Positions 11,620 through 24,400 of a stretch of DNA of 64,000 bases are shown piece by piece. The DNA comes from Rhizophagus clarus (lineage: Eukaryota > Glomeromycota > Glomeromycetes > Glomerales > Glomeraceae): the NCBI GenBank assembly GCA_015698045.1, contig BLAL01000213.1, positions 186,001 through 250,000 of the forward strand, given 5' to 3'. The notes under the pieces were generated by a model. That model had not been told where the DNA came from. It saw nothing but the letters and a program-made list of their open reading frames with translations, and made no database searches. Each line of letters starts with the position of its first letter. Positions within the stretch are counted from its first letter, which is position 1. Both the position numbers and the translations under genes were made by a program.

Positions 11620-14600
11620 TTAAGAATCATAATTCTTTTTGTTTTTTCCCTTAATGTTCTTTAGTTTCATGGGTTTTAGGAAAAGACCTAGGATTTTTAT
11701 AATAGTTACTAAAAGAGTAAGAGTGGATAAATAACTAAAATCAATCGCTTTACTCAAAAAGTAAACCTATTAGTTTTTTTTTAAATTAAATTAAATTGAT
11801 TAATATAATATTTGATATTTTTTTTAAAAAAAAAAAAAATGCGAAAAAAATTTACATACCCTAATAGCTAGGTCGGGCATATTTTTAATAACAATACCAA
11901 GAATTTCTCCAATAATAATCCTTTCTTTAAATTCTTTAGATAATTCAACGTTAATTTTATATTTACAAAATCGGAAATAAAATATTTCTAGAGCCCCGAT
12001 ATCAGTTCCTGCTAGTGATATCAATAATACAAGAGATATTTTATGATCTTTTGATTTTTCTAACCATTCCTTGATCGGAACTTTTTCTTTTGCTTTAACT
12101 TGTTGTTCTTGTGAACCTTCTTGTTGATCTTGTGAATCATCATCTTGAACTTGCAAACCATCTTGTTTATCATTTGAATCTCCTAAGGCTTTTTCTTCTT
12201 CTACAAGTTCGTTAAGGAGTTTAGCTGTATCTTCTGAATTTTCTTTTCTTACAAGTTCGTTAAGGATAATGTAAACTGCATATCCTAGCTTGATAACATA
12301 CGGAACTGTCACAAAAAAAACACTTGAAGAAAATTTTATTATTTTAGCCTTTTTTTAAAAAAATTTTTAATTTAGTTAAGAAGTAGATATAGATATTTAC
12401 CTCGCAAAAAAAATATTTTTGACGCTGACTGCCTCTATCTTAGCAAAAAGAATATCCAATACAAATGACAAAACATTAAATCCAAAAAAATAAATTTTAA
12501 AGTGGTTGATCTAAAATTGATATATATTATATTATATACATAAAGTAATATTATGTTAGCATTTGATTTTCAATTAAAATATAGAATGTGGATTTTACCT
12601 TATCCTCATCAACCAATTCCTTCTCCTTCTTACGTGAAAATAAATTTAAAGTTTGGATTAATTCAGTTATGTCCCGTTTCAATATTCGAAAATAAGTTTT
12701 TGTAACACTATTATTTGCACTTATGTTATTTGCACCACTTTTTACTTCAATTCTTGCATCATAATATATAGAACCGAGGCAAAGTACGGTCAATATCAAA
12801 AAGAATATAAGTGTCAAAATAAATTGGAATATATAGTCAGGATTCTCATACCACCTGGCTATTTTACAGTTTAAAAATATTAAATTAAAAAAAAGAAACC
12901 AAAATTATTTAATTTGGTTAAATTTCTATTTTGAAAAATTAAAAAATAAATGCTTACGAATAGTCACAAATCCATAGATTGATTCCAAATATTTCGAAGA
13001 ATTTCCGGATGCAAGATCATTGATATCCATATTCTGGATCATAACCTTAAAATCTTTAACGATTAAATCAGTCTCCCTATCTGATGCAACTTGAGGTTTT
13101 TCAATCTTAATAGATAAAAGATATTGTTTTGAAGAACTATCAATGTTAGAACTTTCAGTGTCGATTACATATTTATAATTGGTGGTTATTCGGTTTGTTG
13201 CAACAACGACTGCATTGGCCAAATCTTGTGTTAAATTATCAAAGAATTTATTTTTTTGGTCGGGGTTGAGCTTCTCAAAGTAAGTACTTCCGTCTTTAGT
13301 CAATCTAACTTCTCCATAAATGCTATCAAAAAACATTTTAATTTTATTTTGTTTTGCTTTTTCTTCTTCTGGGACTATTTAAAAAATAATTAATTTTATA
13401 TAATATAATTCAATTTAATGAACATAATTATAAATCACTTACATGTTGTAAAATGCCAAATATTATTAGATAAACCAGGGAGAGGTTCATTATATAATTG
13501 ACTCGATACAAAAGTATTCTCAATCATAACATAATATGTTGAACCAGGATTATTAAATGTGCTTTCAATTATAGTAACACTAACGGTATTGTTATTAATT
13601 GTTACATATTCTTGGTTATTTAAGCCGTTAATGGTTTGACGTACAATCCCAGGATTAGAACTACCATTACTTTGAAAAATTGTAATTGTGCCGTTTGATA
13701 AAACAATAGGAACCGCATATGTAATTGTGAGGGGATTAGTTTCACGTACGGAGATACTTTGACCAATGGGCGGATATGTATTAGTAATTTGTATATTTTG
13801 ATAGCCTTTATCTAGAGTATTTAAAAAATTCAAAGAGTTAAAAAAAAAATAAAATAAAATAAAAAGAAAATTTTTTTCACTATCACCTTACCTTCATGAA
13901 TTTTATACAAATCAGTGGTGATTAAACTCCAACTTTGTCCTACTATTGGTTGAACCAATACAAGAGTGTTATTTGTTAAAGCTGTACTGGTAGCATGTGA
14001 ATCTGTCTGGGTAGGATATGGAAGGTTCCATTGAATAAGATTGCCATTGTCATTCAAAACATAACCCCAAGTATTATACTGGGATTGATCATCATTTATA
14101 TTGGTTGGTTGATTAACGCTATAGTAGTAACCACCGAATTGCAATGGAAGAATTGTAAATTGAGAACTGTCAAATTCAATAGTACCTATAATTGTTGGCG
14201 GTGTGGCTTCTATATGGTTGACATTAAATACTGATCCTCCTGAAAGATAATTAACTTTAATATAAATAGGAGCTGCATTTGGATCAGTGGAATTAGATTG
14301 TGTGGCTATCAAACAAATTTGTCCAACTTCCGAGTTAGAGATGACGCAATCAAGATGAGTAATAGTTAATTCCGTTGTAGTTTCATAAAGAATAACTGGA
14401 TCTCGCACAGTGTTGCTTCCATATCCACAATACATGGCGTAAATCCATGTCTGTGGAGTAAAAGGATCTTGGGATGTTGTCATATTAAAATAAATAAGCA
14501 TGTAACCTCCATCCACTGTTGAAACTGAAACAGGTTGTTTTTGAAAAGATAAAACCATTGCTTCTGTAACGTTGCTAAGAGTCCCGTCTTCATTTCTTCA

Positions 14601-15371
14601 AAAAAGAGAAAAGGAATAATTAAACCATACATTAAATTAACTAAAAACTAAAATTTTATCGATATGATAAATTACATTATCCATTGCGTAAAGTTAAAAT
14701 AACTAATGACGGTATTATTAAAACTACTCGATAAAAATGTAAGGTAAAGAAATCCTTGCTCGTTATTAACATTTTGTGCAACATCAAATTGTTGAGGCAT
14801 CCATGTATTATTATTAGTTGTGTCAACAAGAGAAGGTCCCATTAAAGTCTTACTAAAAATAGTATATATATTTATTAGTTTTATTCGAAAAATAAAAAAA
14901 AGGATCAGTTAATTCTAACCTGTAAATCTTTCCATTTAAATCAATAAGCATTATGTAATCATTATAAGTGAAAGGATTATTTGCGTCCACAGCTTCAGTA
15001 TAAGTTACTAATATAAATTTGTTTTCTTTTGTTTCTATGTTATAAAGAATAATAGGGTTAAGTGGTCCAACAGCGGAATTAACGATACAAAAGTTGAAAG
15101 ATTGTATCCCCAATTCTTCCATTGAAAGATCGATTGACGTAATGGTGCCATTGGAATAAATTACGCGAAGTGATATGCTTGTTTCATAACAATTTGCAAC
15201 ACTTGAATTGCGAACTATTTGCAAAACTATCGTATTATCTCCATAATTCAGAATCTTTCCTATTTTAAATCTTGTAGTTTCTCTTTCTATGTATGTTATA
15301 AAATTCGAATTTACTGGTAATGTTGCAAATATAATTAACGATAAAAAAATTAATAGATGTTTTAATTTCAT
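11620..15371 (-). CDS. Family A1: secreted/multipass membrane protein, nine exons
   Basis: Splicing at GT...AG sites gives exons 15371-14920, 14852-14676, 14595-13892, 13811-13443, 13374-12958, 12858-12599, 12510-12401, 12322-11860 and 11766-11620: 1032 codons plus stop, no interruption. The start at MKLKH, not an upstream ATG, is chosen because the other two copies begin there. A signal peptide (1-22, ending LPVNSN) precedes a roughly 690-residue ectodomain rich in N-x-S/T sites. Exon 4 (about 445-567) looks like an SbsA/Big_5-type Ig-like domain ending NIWHFTT. Exon 5 (to about 706) is a separate alpha/beta-looking region. Membrane helices follow at about 717-737, 797-815, 831-852, 910-930 and near the C-terminus, with a Gln/Asp/Lys-rich loop in exon 8. 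Similar architectures recur in Glomeromycotina proteomes as far as I recall; function is unknown. Confidence 0.85.
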
Positions 15372-17760
15372 TTTGTAGAAATTCAAATTTAAATTTAATT
15401 CAAGGTTAAAAAGGGCAGCGGTAGCCGTATAAATTCGTTAAATGAATTGTATATATATGGCTTACTTTTATTTCTTTTTTTTTTTTTTTTTTTTTTTTGG
15501 TTTATTAAGAACAATAATAGAATTTATTTATATTTGTTTAAATTAGTAATAATTATTTTTATTCTATTTTTAATTTTTTTTTTTTAAAAAAAAAATATTT
15601 AATTTAAATTTAAACGAAATCTTACTATTTCAGACAAAAATAATTTTAAATTCTGTGACAGAATTTTAAAATTGACACGGGTTAGCAGGTTTTTTTATCA
15701 CAAAAATAAATTTAATCCAATAGAAGTTTCTTATGATTAAATGGTTTATTTGAATAAATTTGTTTCAATATGGAAACAGTACCAGAAGATGAATGAGATA
15801 AATCTGACAGAGTTATTGTAGATGAAGAATTTTATTATTATTACAATGACAGTTTCAAACAAAAAAAAAGTGGTAAGGATATCAAATTTTAAATAACAAA
15901 AAAAAAATTATGAAATAATTTATTGTAATTTATAATACAGCAGTAAAGTATATGCCGTTAACCTGCTAAAATTTTATTATAAATATAAAGTCAAAATTTT
16001 ATTATAAAGAATAAAATTTTATGATCTTTTGTAAATTAGAGCGGACGGGTCACGAGAATCTAAGAATTTTGACACATAACCCTCCTCCGTTGAATGAATG
16101 GTACAGTACATATATGTGGTTATTTATTTATTTTATTTTATTTTATTTTATTTTTTTTTGATCTATCCAAGACAATAATAGGATTTATTTATAATGTTTA
16201 TGTAAATTATTAATAATTTAGTTTTTTTTTATAAATACGTTAAATGAATGGACTAATACGGGTGCATATTGCATATATGTTTTTTTGTTTTTTAATCTAT
16301 CCAAATATATTATAATAGGAAGGTTTTATGAAAGAGAACGGTGAAGGTTGCCTTGTCACTCCAAATGCTTAAAGCAAATAGTATATTGTTTATGTATTGT
16401 ATAGTATTGTATTGTATGGTATGGTATTGAATCATTTATATGGTATAGAACAGGACAAGATAGGACCGTAAGGTAAATTTACAACTTAAAATTTCCTATG
16501 GCACATTTATGTCATGTTATTTATATTCAACCATCAAAATTACTGGGGATCAATTTTTGTTTTGATAATCATGAGTTAAAAAATTTTTATGCAAGGTAGT
16601 AAATAAAGTATAATACCCTAAATTTTTAATAAAATAGTTAATTATTTTGATTAGTTTAACTTAATTTAAAAATAAATGCACCTCGAACGAGTGAACTCTA
16701 TTTTAAGTACAGAATAATACAAAAAAAAAAAAAAAATTTTTTTTCTTATTTTGTATGGATAAACTTTAAAATATTTATTCAGTTTATTTTTATATCATTC
16801 ATTCAGTTTCCTTTTATATAATTTCATTTAATTTCCGCTTTAAAAAAAAGGTTACAAAAATGATCATCATAATATTATATTAAAAAAATTATATATTTTA
16901 GCGTGTAAATAATTCAATTCTGTAAATCAAAAAGAACAATTTATTAATCACTTACTTTAATATTGTGTTAAAAAAAATAATGAACGTGAAACATTTATAT
17001 TAAAGAAAATCATTCGAAAAAATGATTGAATGACTGAGTTTCTCGACTAAATTCTAACATTTGTGCGCCCGACGGATAGTAAGTAATTCGTATAAATTCT
17101 TTAAGAATATATAGCACTCTTTCTTTTCATTATGGATATTAATAAATATTATATATGTAATTGATTAATTATGAATAAATTAACCTTCTCTTATTCTTAA
17201 TTACTGTTGTTTCAGTTGCTTTGCCAGCTAATGATGAATTAGCTGACATATTTGAAATCATTGACATTGGCGCACTGCTGCCTACGTAGATTTCGATCCA
17301 AGTATAGTCCATTCAGGAGTTTCACACCTTTGTTCTACAATCTTTGGCGCTTTCAATCAAAGATTTGACCCAAAATGCACATACAACTTTTCAATCGAAA
17401 ATAAGTGCGGTGAAGACGAATATAATACTACAAGTGGATTGAATGTACAAGTAACAAGTGATGGTAGTGCAAAGGCTTTAGGACATATAGTAAACATAAC
17501 AATGTAAAATATTGCAGCAATTCTAAGATTAGTTAGTATATGTTGCTCAACCAATTTGTCAAATTCCCAAAGAAAGTTAATACGATAATTTGATATTTAA
17601 AAATCTCCTAACTCACCGATTCATTAATGATGAAAATATAAAAAAATAAAATATTCTACATTTTCTGAAGATACACTATCAATTCATTTGGTAAATCGTA
17701 TATTAATTAAAATTTGCGTGATAAAGATTTGGCCGAAATTCATCGATTTTTTTATAAATA
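15372..17760. repeat. Spacer repeat unit U2
   Basis: The unit starts at the family A1 start codon and holds the same landmarks as the other spacers. These are the 'GGGCAGCGGT' motif (15413), the TTTCAGACAAAAA-type block (15630), a second 'CGTTAAATGAATGG' motif (16230), the 'GAACAGGACA' block (16447), the secreted-protein pseudogene, and the closing 'TCAATTCATTTGGTAAATCG' block (17680). Long T and A runs (for example 15476-15498) are frequent. It forms the shared upstream region of divergent genes: family A1 leftwards and the secreted-protein copy rightwards. Confidence 0.75.
17171..17510 (+). pseudogene. Decayed copy of the small secreted-protein gene (U2)
   Basis: It begins MNKLTFSYS and hits a stop at codon 10. 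The signal-region remnant (VALPANDELAD in another frame), the TIFGAFNQ core and the VTSDG block are recognisable only by changing frame. A deletion removes the segment encoding GQDENG. The same deletion is seen in the U4 copy at 39250, and both share the 3' block 'GCAGCAATTCTAAGATTAGT'. The gene is dead. Confidence 0.75.
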
Positions 17761-18289
17761 ATTAAGGCGCAACACCCAAATGAAATTGAAAAACATGGAA
17801 TCATACATACTAGTTCCTTGCTTCTAATAAAATCTTATAAGAAATTGCTACGTCTTTATATCGATCGATCTTATAATATGCTATACTCTCAAATCCCGAA
17901 TCCAATCTTACGTTTTAAGATCTGATTTATTTGTTCATAAAACCATGATTACCAACTACTCCGGCTATCAAGATTGAAATTAGATTTAGGAGTATATAGA
18001 AAATAAGTATAGTATGATTTTGTAAAATTAACTCTATACTAGAATAACATATTTATAAGTATACTTTAAAATTTTACTACATACAATATAATTTATTATA
18101 ACGATTCACTGATAAAAAATTTTTGGCAACTTGATTTATCACCCGTCAGCATTTCACTGAGGGACGACGATAAGCGAAATCCTATTTGTCACATAAAACA
18201 TAACGGACCAAAAGTCACGTGATAAATTTATTTATCATGTGAATAAATAGTACGTACGATTTAATAATTTAAAAATATGCATGATTTGA
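17761..18289. other. Spacer without recognisable genes
   Basis: AT-rich single-copy-looking sequence between spacer U2 and the dispersed repeat R. Several short CACGTGA-type palindromes (about 18219) occur, but no open frame, transposon end or RNA gene could be supported. Confidence 0.5.
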
Positions 18290-18990
18290 TATATCGATCA
18301 TTGTATCAGCCACAATAAAATATGAAATTGAATTGGAAAAAATTAATATTTGGATATAAATTTGCTTTTATTATACATCAAACGTGATGTGATATTAAAG
18401 TATAAACCTGTTTATTTTTTCTTTTATCTATAAAAAATATTGTATTTCCTTGTACCATAAAGATATTTAATTTTAAGCACGTCTGAAATGTGTGCCAGGT
18501 TAGTGGCGCAGCAATTTTCAAAACTTGTAAAAAACAAGTTTGTTACTTAACAAAAAACTCTCAAACTTTTAATTGACCGTGTTTTTAGCCGCTCTGCAAG
18601 TTTACTTAAAGACCGGAAGTGGGTTATGAATGTTGTTTTTGACTTTATATATAAAAAACTTAAATTCGTCTTTACTGATCATTTCCAAAGATGGTTAGAT
18701 TAATTTAACGAAAGAAAGTGATTTATTAAAATAAGTCAAAAATGACCTTCAAAACCACCTTTACTACTCTAAGTAAACTTGCAGAGCAGGCAAAAACACG
18801 TAATCTTTATAAATCTTTATATATTAAGAAAATTTTTTTTACAAAAATATTCTGCGCCACAGTCAGTTGATTGCGCCACCAACCTGGCACACATTTCAGA
18901 TATGCTAATTGCAAAAAATTTGAAATGATTCACCAATGGGAGCATGTCGTAAATCACGTGACAGAACTTCACGAGAAAAATTTTTATTAT
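18290..18990. repeat. Dispersed repeat R, copy 1, split by an inserted foldback element
   Basis: The part 18300-18440 ('CCACAATAAAATATG', 'TTATACATCAAACGTGAT', 'AAACCTGTTTATTTTTT') matches 32400-32590, and in part 30490-30600. The part after 18901 ('TAAATCACGTGACAGAACTTCACG') matches 30770-30800 and 32785-32815. The two halves are separated by the inverted-repeat element at 18481-18900, so the element inserted into an older R copy. Confidence 0.7.
18481..18900. mobile_element. Foldback / long-TIR MITE of about 420 bp
   Basis: The outer arms 18482-18510 and 18872-18900 are inverted repeats matching at 28 of 29 bases ('TCTGAAATGTGTGCCAGGTT' outermost). Inner arms at 18579-18611 and 18767-18798 ('CTGCAAGTTTACTTA') also pair, and matching continues to a centre near 18690, so most of the element can fold on itself. 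It has no open frame. No clear target-site duplication was found. Confidence 0.85.
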
Positions 18991-19858
18991 TTACCAGTTA
19001 ATGGTTTAAACTAAAATGAATAAATGGTCAATTAATACTAAATAACATTTTTTTATTTATAGCTACTATATATCAATTAATAAGAAAATACGAATAAAAA
19101 GAAATCAGCAGATTCATCGTTAAGTGGTTTTTAACGCATCAAAAAAATACATTGGATTAAAATTTTGTCAATTTTCAGATATTTACCTCTATTTACCATC
19201 TATTAAAGGCTATTCTTTTATTATCGTCTGATTTTTTTTTTCAAGTTAATGAGAACAATTTATTTGGACTTCAAATTCATTATACATGACTTTAAAAGTA
19301 CATATGCATATAAAACAAAATACGCAACCTTTACTACTAAATCTAAAAAATAATAAACCAAGCATTATCAACCGATAGAAAAGAAGGAAGAAAGCTAATA
19401 ACCTCCTTCTAATAAGGGGTCTGAAAAAGGGAAGGGGGAAGAGAAAAAATTTAAAAGATCCTGGTTCTTAGAATAATTAGTTCATCAGCCTGCATCCCTC
19501 GTTAGGGAAGGATCAAAGAAAAACAACTACAATCTAAAAATAAGAAACTGGAAGTCTAACTTTATTACCAAGTTCCTTAATATCTATAATAGCATCCTCC
19601 TTTAACTAACTACTTCTACAACAACAGATGCTACTTAACTGGATCTACAGCCTCCATTAGACATACTGGAATTTTGTTAAAAGATTTATCGAGCGTTTAT
19701 CTGCAGAAGAAATCAAAACTAAAAAAAGAAAGAAGTAAGAAGAAACGCTATATGTCTAGCTTCTGGACTATTTCTGAAGCATCATAAATAAAGGCTCCAA
19801 AAACTGGTTTGTGTATCTTTGTTTGGTTTCGATTTTGGTATTTATTTGCCGAGATACT

Positions 19859-20307
19859 TCATGAGTCCTTGGCTCCTTGCTCCTTGTTACTGGATTTGTT
19901 GGACTTTCTGCGTTTGTTCTTTTTTGATTTATGGTGAGCTGGTGGCAACGTATGGGATATGGTCAATTTGAGGTCAGTGCACGTTAACTGTGCGAAGCGG
20001 TTTTTCATGCGTGTTGAAATATAAAATCCCTTTGACGTGCCATGCTGCAGCACGAGTATAATATAACAGGTTGCAACCATCAGGCGCAAATTGTTTTTTC
20101 ATTTTTGCCCTCTGGGAATGTAAAAGAAGTCTGGAATTGTTCTCTGGCTCTGCGATCAGATAATTTCCAATCTCCTGGGTACCAGCGAATGTCCTTCTCC
20201 AATTGCATGATCCAAGGTTGCAAAGCAAACTCAGTATCTTTGGTTAGAGATAGGATCATTTGAACAAAGATATATTCCGGACTTACCCCATGATTTTGTG
20301 ACATCAT
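19859..20307 (-). pseudogene. Unrecognised gene fragment in the duplicated segment, copy 2
   Basis: Counterpart of the fragment at 10110-10563. It keeps FVQMILSLTKDTEFALQPWI and the lysine-rich KSKKNKRRKSNKSSNK tail, but in different frames. Relative to copy 1 it has about 10 extra bases near 20170 and an extra stretch near 19980-20020. The differences shift the frame in one copy or the other. No product is claimed. Confidence 0.3.
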
Positions 20308-21419
20308 TATATCGTCAGCATATAATGATCTTTCAAACTTGACCTTTCTGGGAGTCGTAAGATTACTAAGTCTATGTTTTAGATTGATTGGCGGCCTGAT
20401 CTGTTTATACCACCCGACCTTTTAGCCCAATATTTTTTAGTTTTAGGGCGAATATTTCTATTTTGCATATGACCAAAATTTTCAACGTTGAATTTCAGTT
20501 TTTTTCTTCTTCTTATGAGGTCACCGGTTGCGACGAGATGATATCTGTGAAGCCTATTGCAGAGGTACCTGTTTTGGTATAAATTCAGAGTCTTTAGGTT
20601 GATTAAATAATATTATAAATTCTTGTGAAATCTGGAATTTTTAAGAAATCCCTGATAAAAATTTTTTTTTTTCAGAAAAATTTGATTACAACTATTTACA
20701 AAAAGAACGGACCAATTCATTTCTGAAAGTCCTTTAAGATTATTGCCATCACAGTTTAAAACACTAAATAGACAAAAATTAATACTGAAATCACAATTTT
20801 ATTTAACCGTTAAATAATAATTTTCTATTTTTCCTCTCATGAAATTCTGTGATAAATTGTACGTATCAATTTGGATAAATTAATTATGCATATTTCCTAT
20901 TTATCGTAAGTCGCTTTTTTTTTACATACAGAATTTTTTTCTTTGGTTTAATTTATTTTGAATCGTCTTGAATTGTTGAATCAATTTTTTTAAAAAATAA
21001 AAAATTTCGAAAAATATTATTAAGAATAAATAAAAAAAAAAGAAAAAAATTTATTTTTCATCGTCTGAACACACATAGATAAAGGACTTATTCGACCTGA
21101 CGTCCTGGCCTATACAGATCATAGATTTATTCAAATCGCGCAGATTTCAACGCGGAATAGATTTTCTTTTCAGATCTAAACACGAAAATGCAGATAAATG
21201 TGTAAAGACTATCTTTTATGATACGGTAACGTTTGATATTTCATAAATTGATAAGACAAAAAACTTGATGATGGTTATTATAACAACCAATTTTATATGT
21301 AAGGTATAAGAAATCACTCAGAGACTGTAATTGCTTTAATTGAAAGGAAGATTTATGGTAAATAAAAATATAAAATCTTTATATTAATTTGTAATAAGAA
21401 AATAAGGAAAATTACAAAT

Positions 21420-24400
21420 TTAAGAATCATAATTCTTTTTGTTTTTTCCCTTAATTTTCTTTAGTTTCATGGGTTTTAGGAAAAGACCTAGGATTTTTAT
21501 AATAGTTACTAAAAGAGTAAGAGTGGATAAATAACTAAAATCAATCGCTTTACTCAAAAAGTAAACCTATTAGTTTTTTTTTAAATTAAATTAACTTGAT
21601 TAATATAATATTTGATTTTTTTTTAAAAAAAAATAATGCGAAAAAAAAATTACATACCCTAATAGCTAGGTCTGGCATATTTTTAATAACAATACCAAGA
21701 ATTTCTCCAATAATAATCCTTTCTTTAAATTCTTTAGATAATTCAACGTTAATTTTATATTTACAAAATCGGAAATAAAATATTTCTAGAGCTCCGACAT
21801 CAGTTCCTGCTAGTGATATCAATAATACAAGAGATATTTTATGATCTTTTGATTTTTCTAACCATTCCTTGATCGGAACTTTTTCTTTTGCTTTAACTTG
21901 TTGATCTTGCGAACCATCATCTTGAACTTGCAAATCATCTTGCTGATCATTTGAATCTTCTAAGGCTTTTTCTTCTTCTACAAGTTCGTTAAGGAGTTTA
22001 ACTGCATCTTCTGAATTTTCTTTTCTTACAAGTTCGTTAAGGATAATGTAAACTGCATATCCTAGCTTGATAACATATGGAACTGTCACAAAAAAAACAC
22101 TTGAAGAAAATTTTATTATTTTAGCCTTTTTTTTAAAAAATTTTTAATTTAGTTAAGAAGTAGATATAGATATTTACCTCGCAAAAAAAATATTTTTGAC
22201 GCTGACTGCCTCTATCTTAGCAAAAAGAATATCCAATACAAATGACAAAACATTAAATCCAAAAAAATAAATTTTAAAGTGATTGATCTAAAATTGATAT
22301 ATATTATATTATATACATAAAGTAATATTATGTTAGCATTTGATATTCAATTAAAATATAGAATGTGGATTTTACCTTATCATCATCAACCACTTCCTTC
22401 TCCTTCTTATGTGAAAATAAATTTAAAGTTTGGATTAATTCAGTTATGTCCCGTTTCAATATTCGAAAATAAGTTTTTGTAACACTATTATTTGCATCAC
22501 TTTTGTTATTTGCACCACTTTTTACTTCAATTCTTGCATCATAATATATAGAACCGAGGCAAAGTATGGTCAATATCAAAAAGAATATAAGTGTCAAAAT
22601 GAATTGGAATATATAGTCAGGATTCTCATACCACCTGGCTATATTACAGTTTAAAAATATTAAATTAAAAAAAAAAAGAAACCAAAATTATTTAATTTGG
22701 TTAAATTTCCATTTTTAAAAATTAAAAAATGAATGCTTACGAATAGTTACAAATCCATAGATTGATTCCAAATATCTCGAAGAATTTCCGGATGCAAGAT
22801 CATTAATGTCCATATTCTGGATCATAACCTTAAAATCTTCAACGATTAAATCAGTCTTCCTATCTGATGCAACTTGAGGTTTTTCAATCTTAATAGATAA
22901 AAGATATTGTTTTGAAGAACTATCAATGTTAGAACTTTCAGTGTCGATTACATATTTATAATTGGTGGTTATTCGTTTTGTTGCAACAACGACTGCATTG
23001 GCCAAATCTTGTGTTAAATTATCAAAGAATTCATTTTTTTGGTCGGGGTTGAGCTTCTCAAAGTAAGTACTTCCGTCTTTAGTCAATCTAACTTTTCCAT
23101 AAATGCTATCAAAAAACATTTTAATTTTATTTTGATTTGCTTTTTCTTCTGGGGCTATTTAAAAAATAATTAATTTTATATAATATAATTCAATTTAATG
23201 AACATAATTATAAATCACTTACATGTTGTAAAATGCCAAATATTATTAGATAAACCAGGGAGAGGTTCGTTATATAATTGACTCGATACAAAAGTATTCT
23301 CAATCATAACATAATATGTTGAACCAGGATTATTAAATGTGCTTTCAATTATAGTAACACTAACGGTATTGTTATTAATTGTTACATATTCTTGGTTATT
23401 TAAGCCGTTAATGGTTTGACGTACAATCCCAGGATTAGAACTACCATTACTTTGAAAAATTGTAATTGTGCCGTTTGATAAAACAATAGGAACCGCATAT
23501 GTAATTGTGAGGGGATCAGTTTCACGTACGGAGATACTTTGACCAATGGGCGGATATGTATTAGTAATAAGTATATTTTGATAGCCATTATCTAGAGTAT
23601 TTAAAAAATTCAAAGAGTTAAAAAAAAAAAAAAATAAAATAAAATAAAAAGAAAAATTTTTTTACTATCACCTTACCTTCATGAATTTTATACAAATCAG
23701 TGGTGATTAAACTCCAACTTTGTCCTACTATTGGTTGAACCAATACAAGAGTGTTATTTTTTAAAACTGCACTGGTAGCATGTGAATCTGTCTGGGTAGG
23801 ATATGGAAGGTTCCATTGAATAAGATTGCCATTGTCATTCAAAACATAACCCCAAGTATTATACGGGGATTGATCATCATTTATATTGGTTGGTTGATTA
23901 ACGCCATAGTAATAACCGCCGAATTGCAATGGAAAAATTAGAAATTGAGAACTGTCAAATACAGTAGTACCTATAATTGTTGGCGGTGTGACTTCTATAT
24001 GGTTGACATTAAATACTGATCCTCCTGAAAGATAATTAACTTTAATATAAATAGGAGCTGCATTTGGATCAGTGGAATTAGATTGTGTGGTTATCACACA
24101 AATTTGTCCAACTTCCGAGTTAGAGATGACGCAATTAAGATTAGTAATAGATAATCCCATTGTAGTTTCATAAAGAATAACTGGTTCTCGCACAGTGTTG
24201 CTTCCATATCCACAATACACGGCGTAAACCCCTGACTGTGGAGCAAAAGGATCTTGGGAGGTTGTCATATTAGGATAAATAAGCATGTAACCTTCATCCA
24301 CTGTTGGAACTAAAACAGGTTGTAATGGAAAAGGTAAAACCATTGTTTCTGTAACGTTGCTAAGAGTCCCGTCTTCATTTCTTCAAAAAAGAGAAAAGGA

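Larger units (their letters stand above)
9293..15371. repeat. Segmental duplication, copy 1 (partner 19002-25159)
   Basis: From 'ATGGTTTAAA' at about 9293 to the start codon of family A1 the sequence can be laid on 19002-25159 almost base for base, introns and flanks included. Short indels shift the offset from about 9709 to 9788. Sequence left of 9293 and right of 15371 does not match the equivalent flanks. The segment contains family A1 and, at its left, a 1.3 kb stretch with a broken basic-protein frame. Confidence 0.9.

Noticed and set aside
14031..14234. Opposite-strand open frame inside family A1
   Set aside because: Shadow of the family A exon 3 frame; not retained as an open frame in A2 or A3.
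11824..14558. Family A pieces read as several separate small minus-strand genes
   Set aside because: Phases of nine exons fit one another exactly in A1, and the same splice sites occur in A2 and A3; they are exons of one gene.
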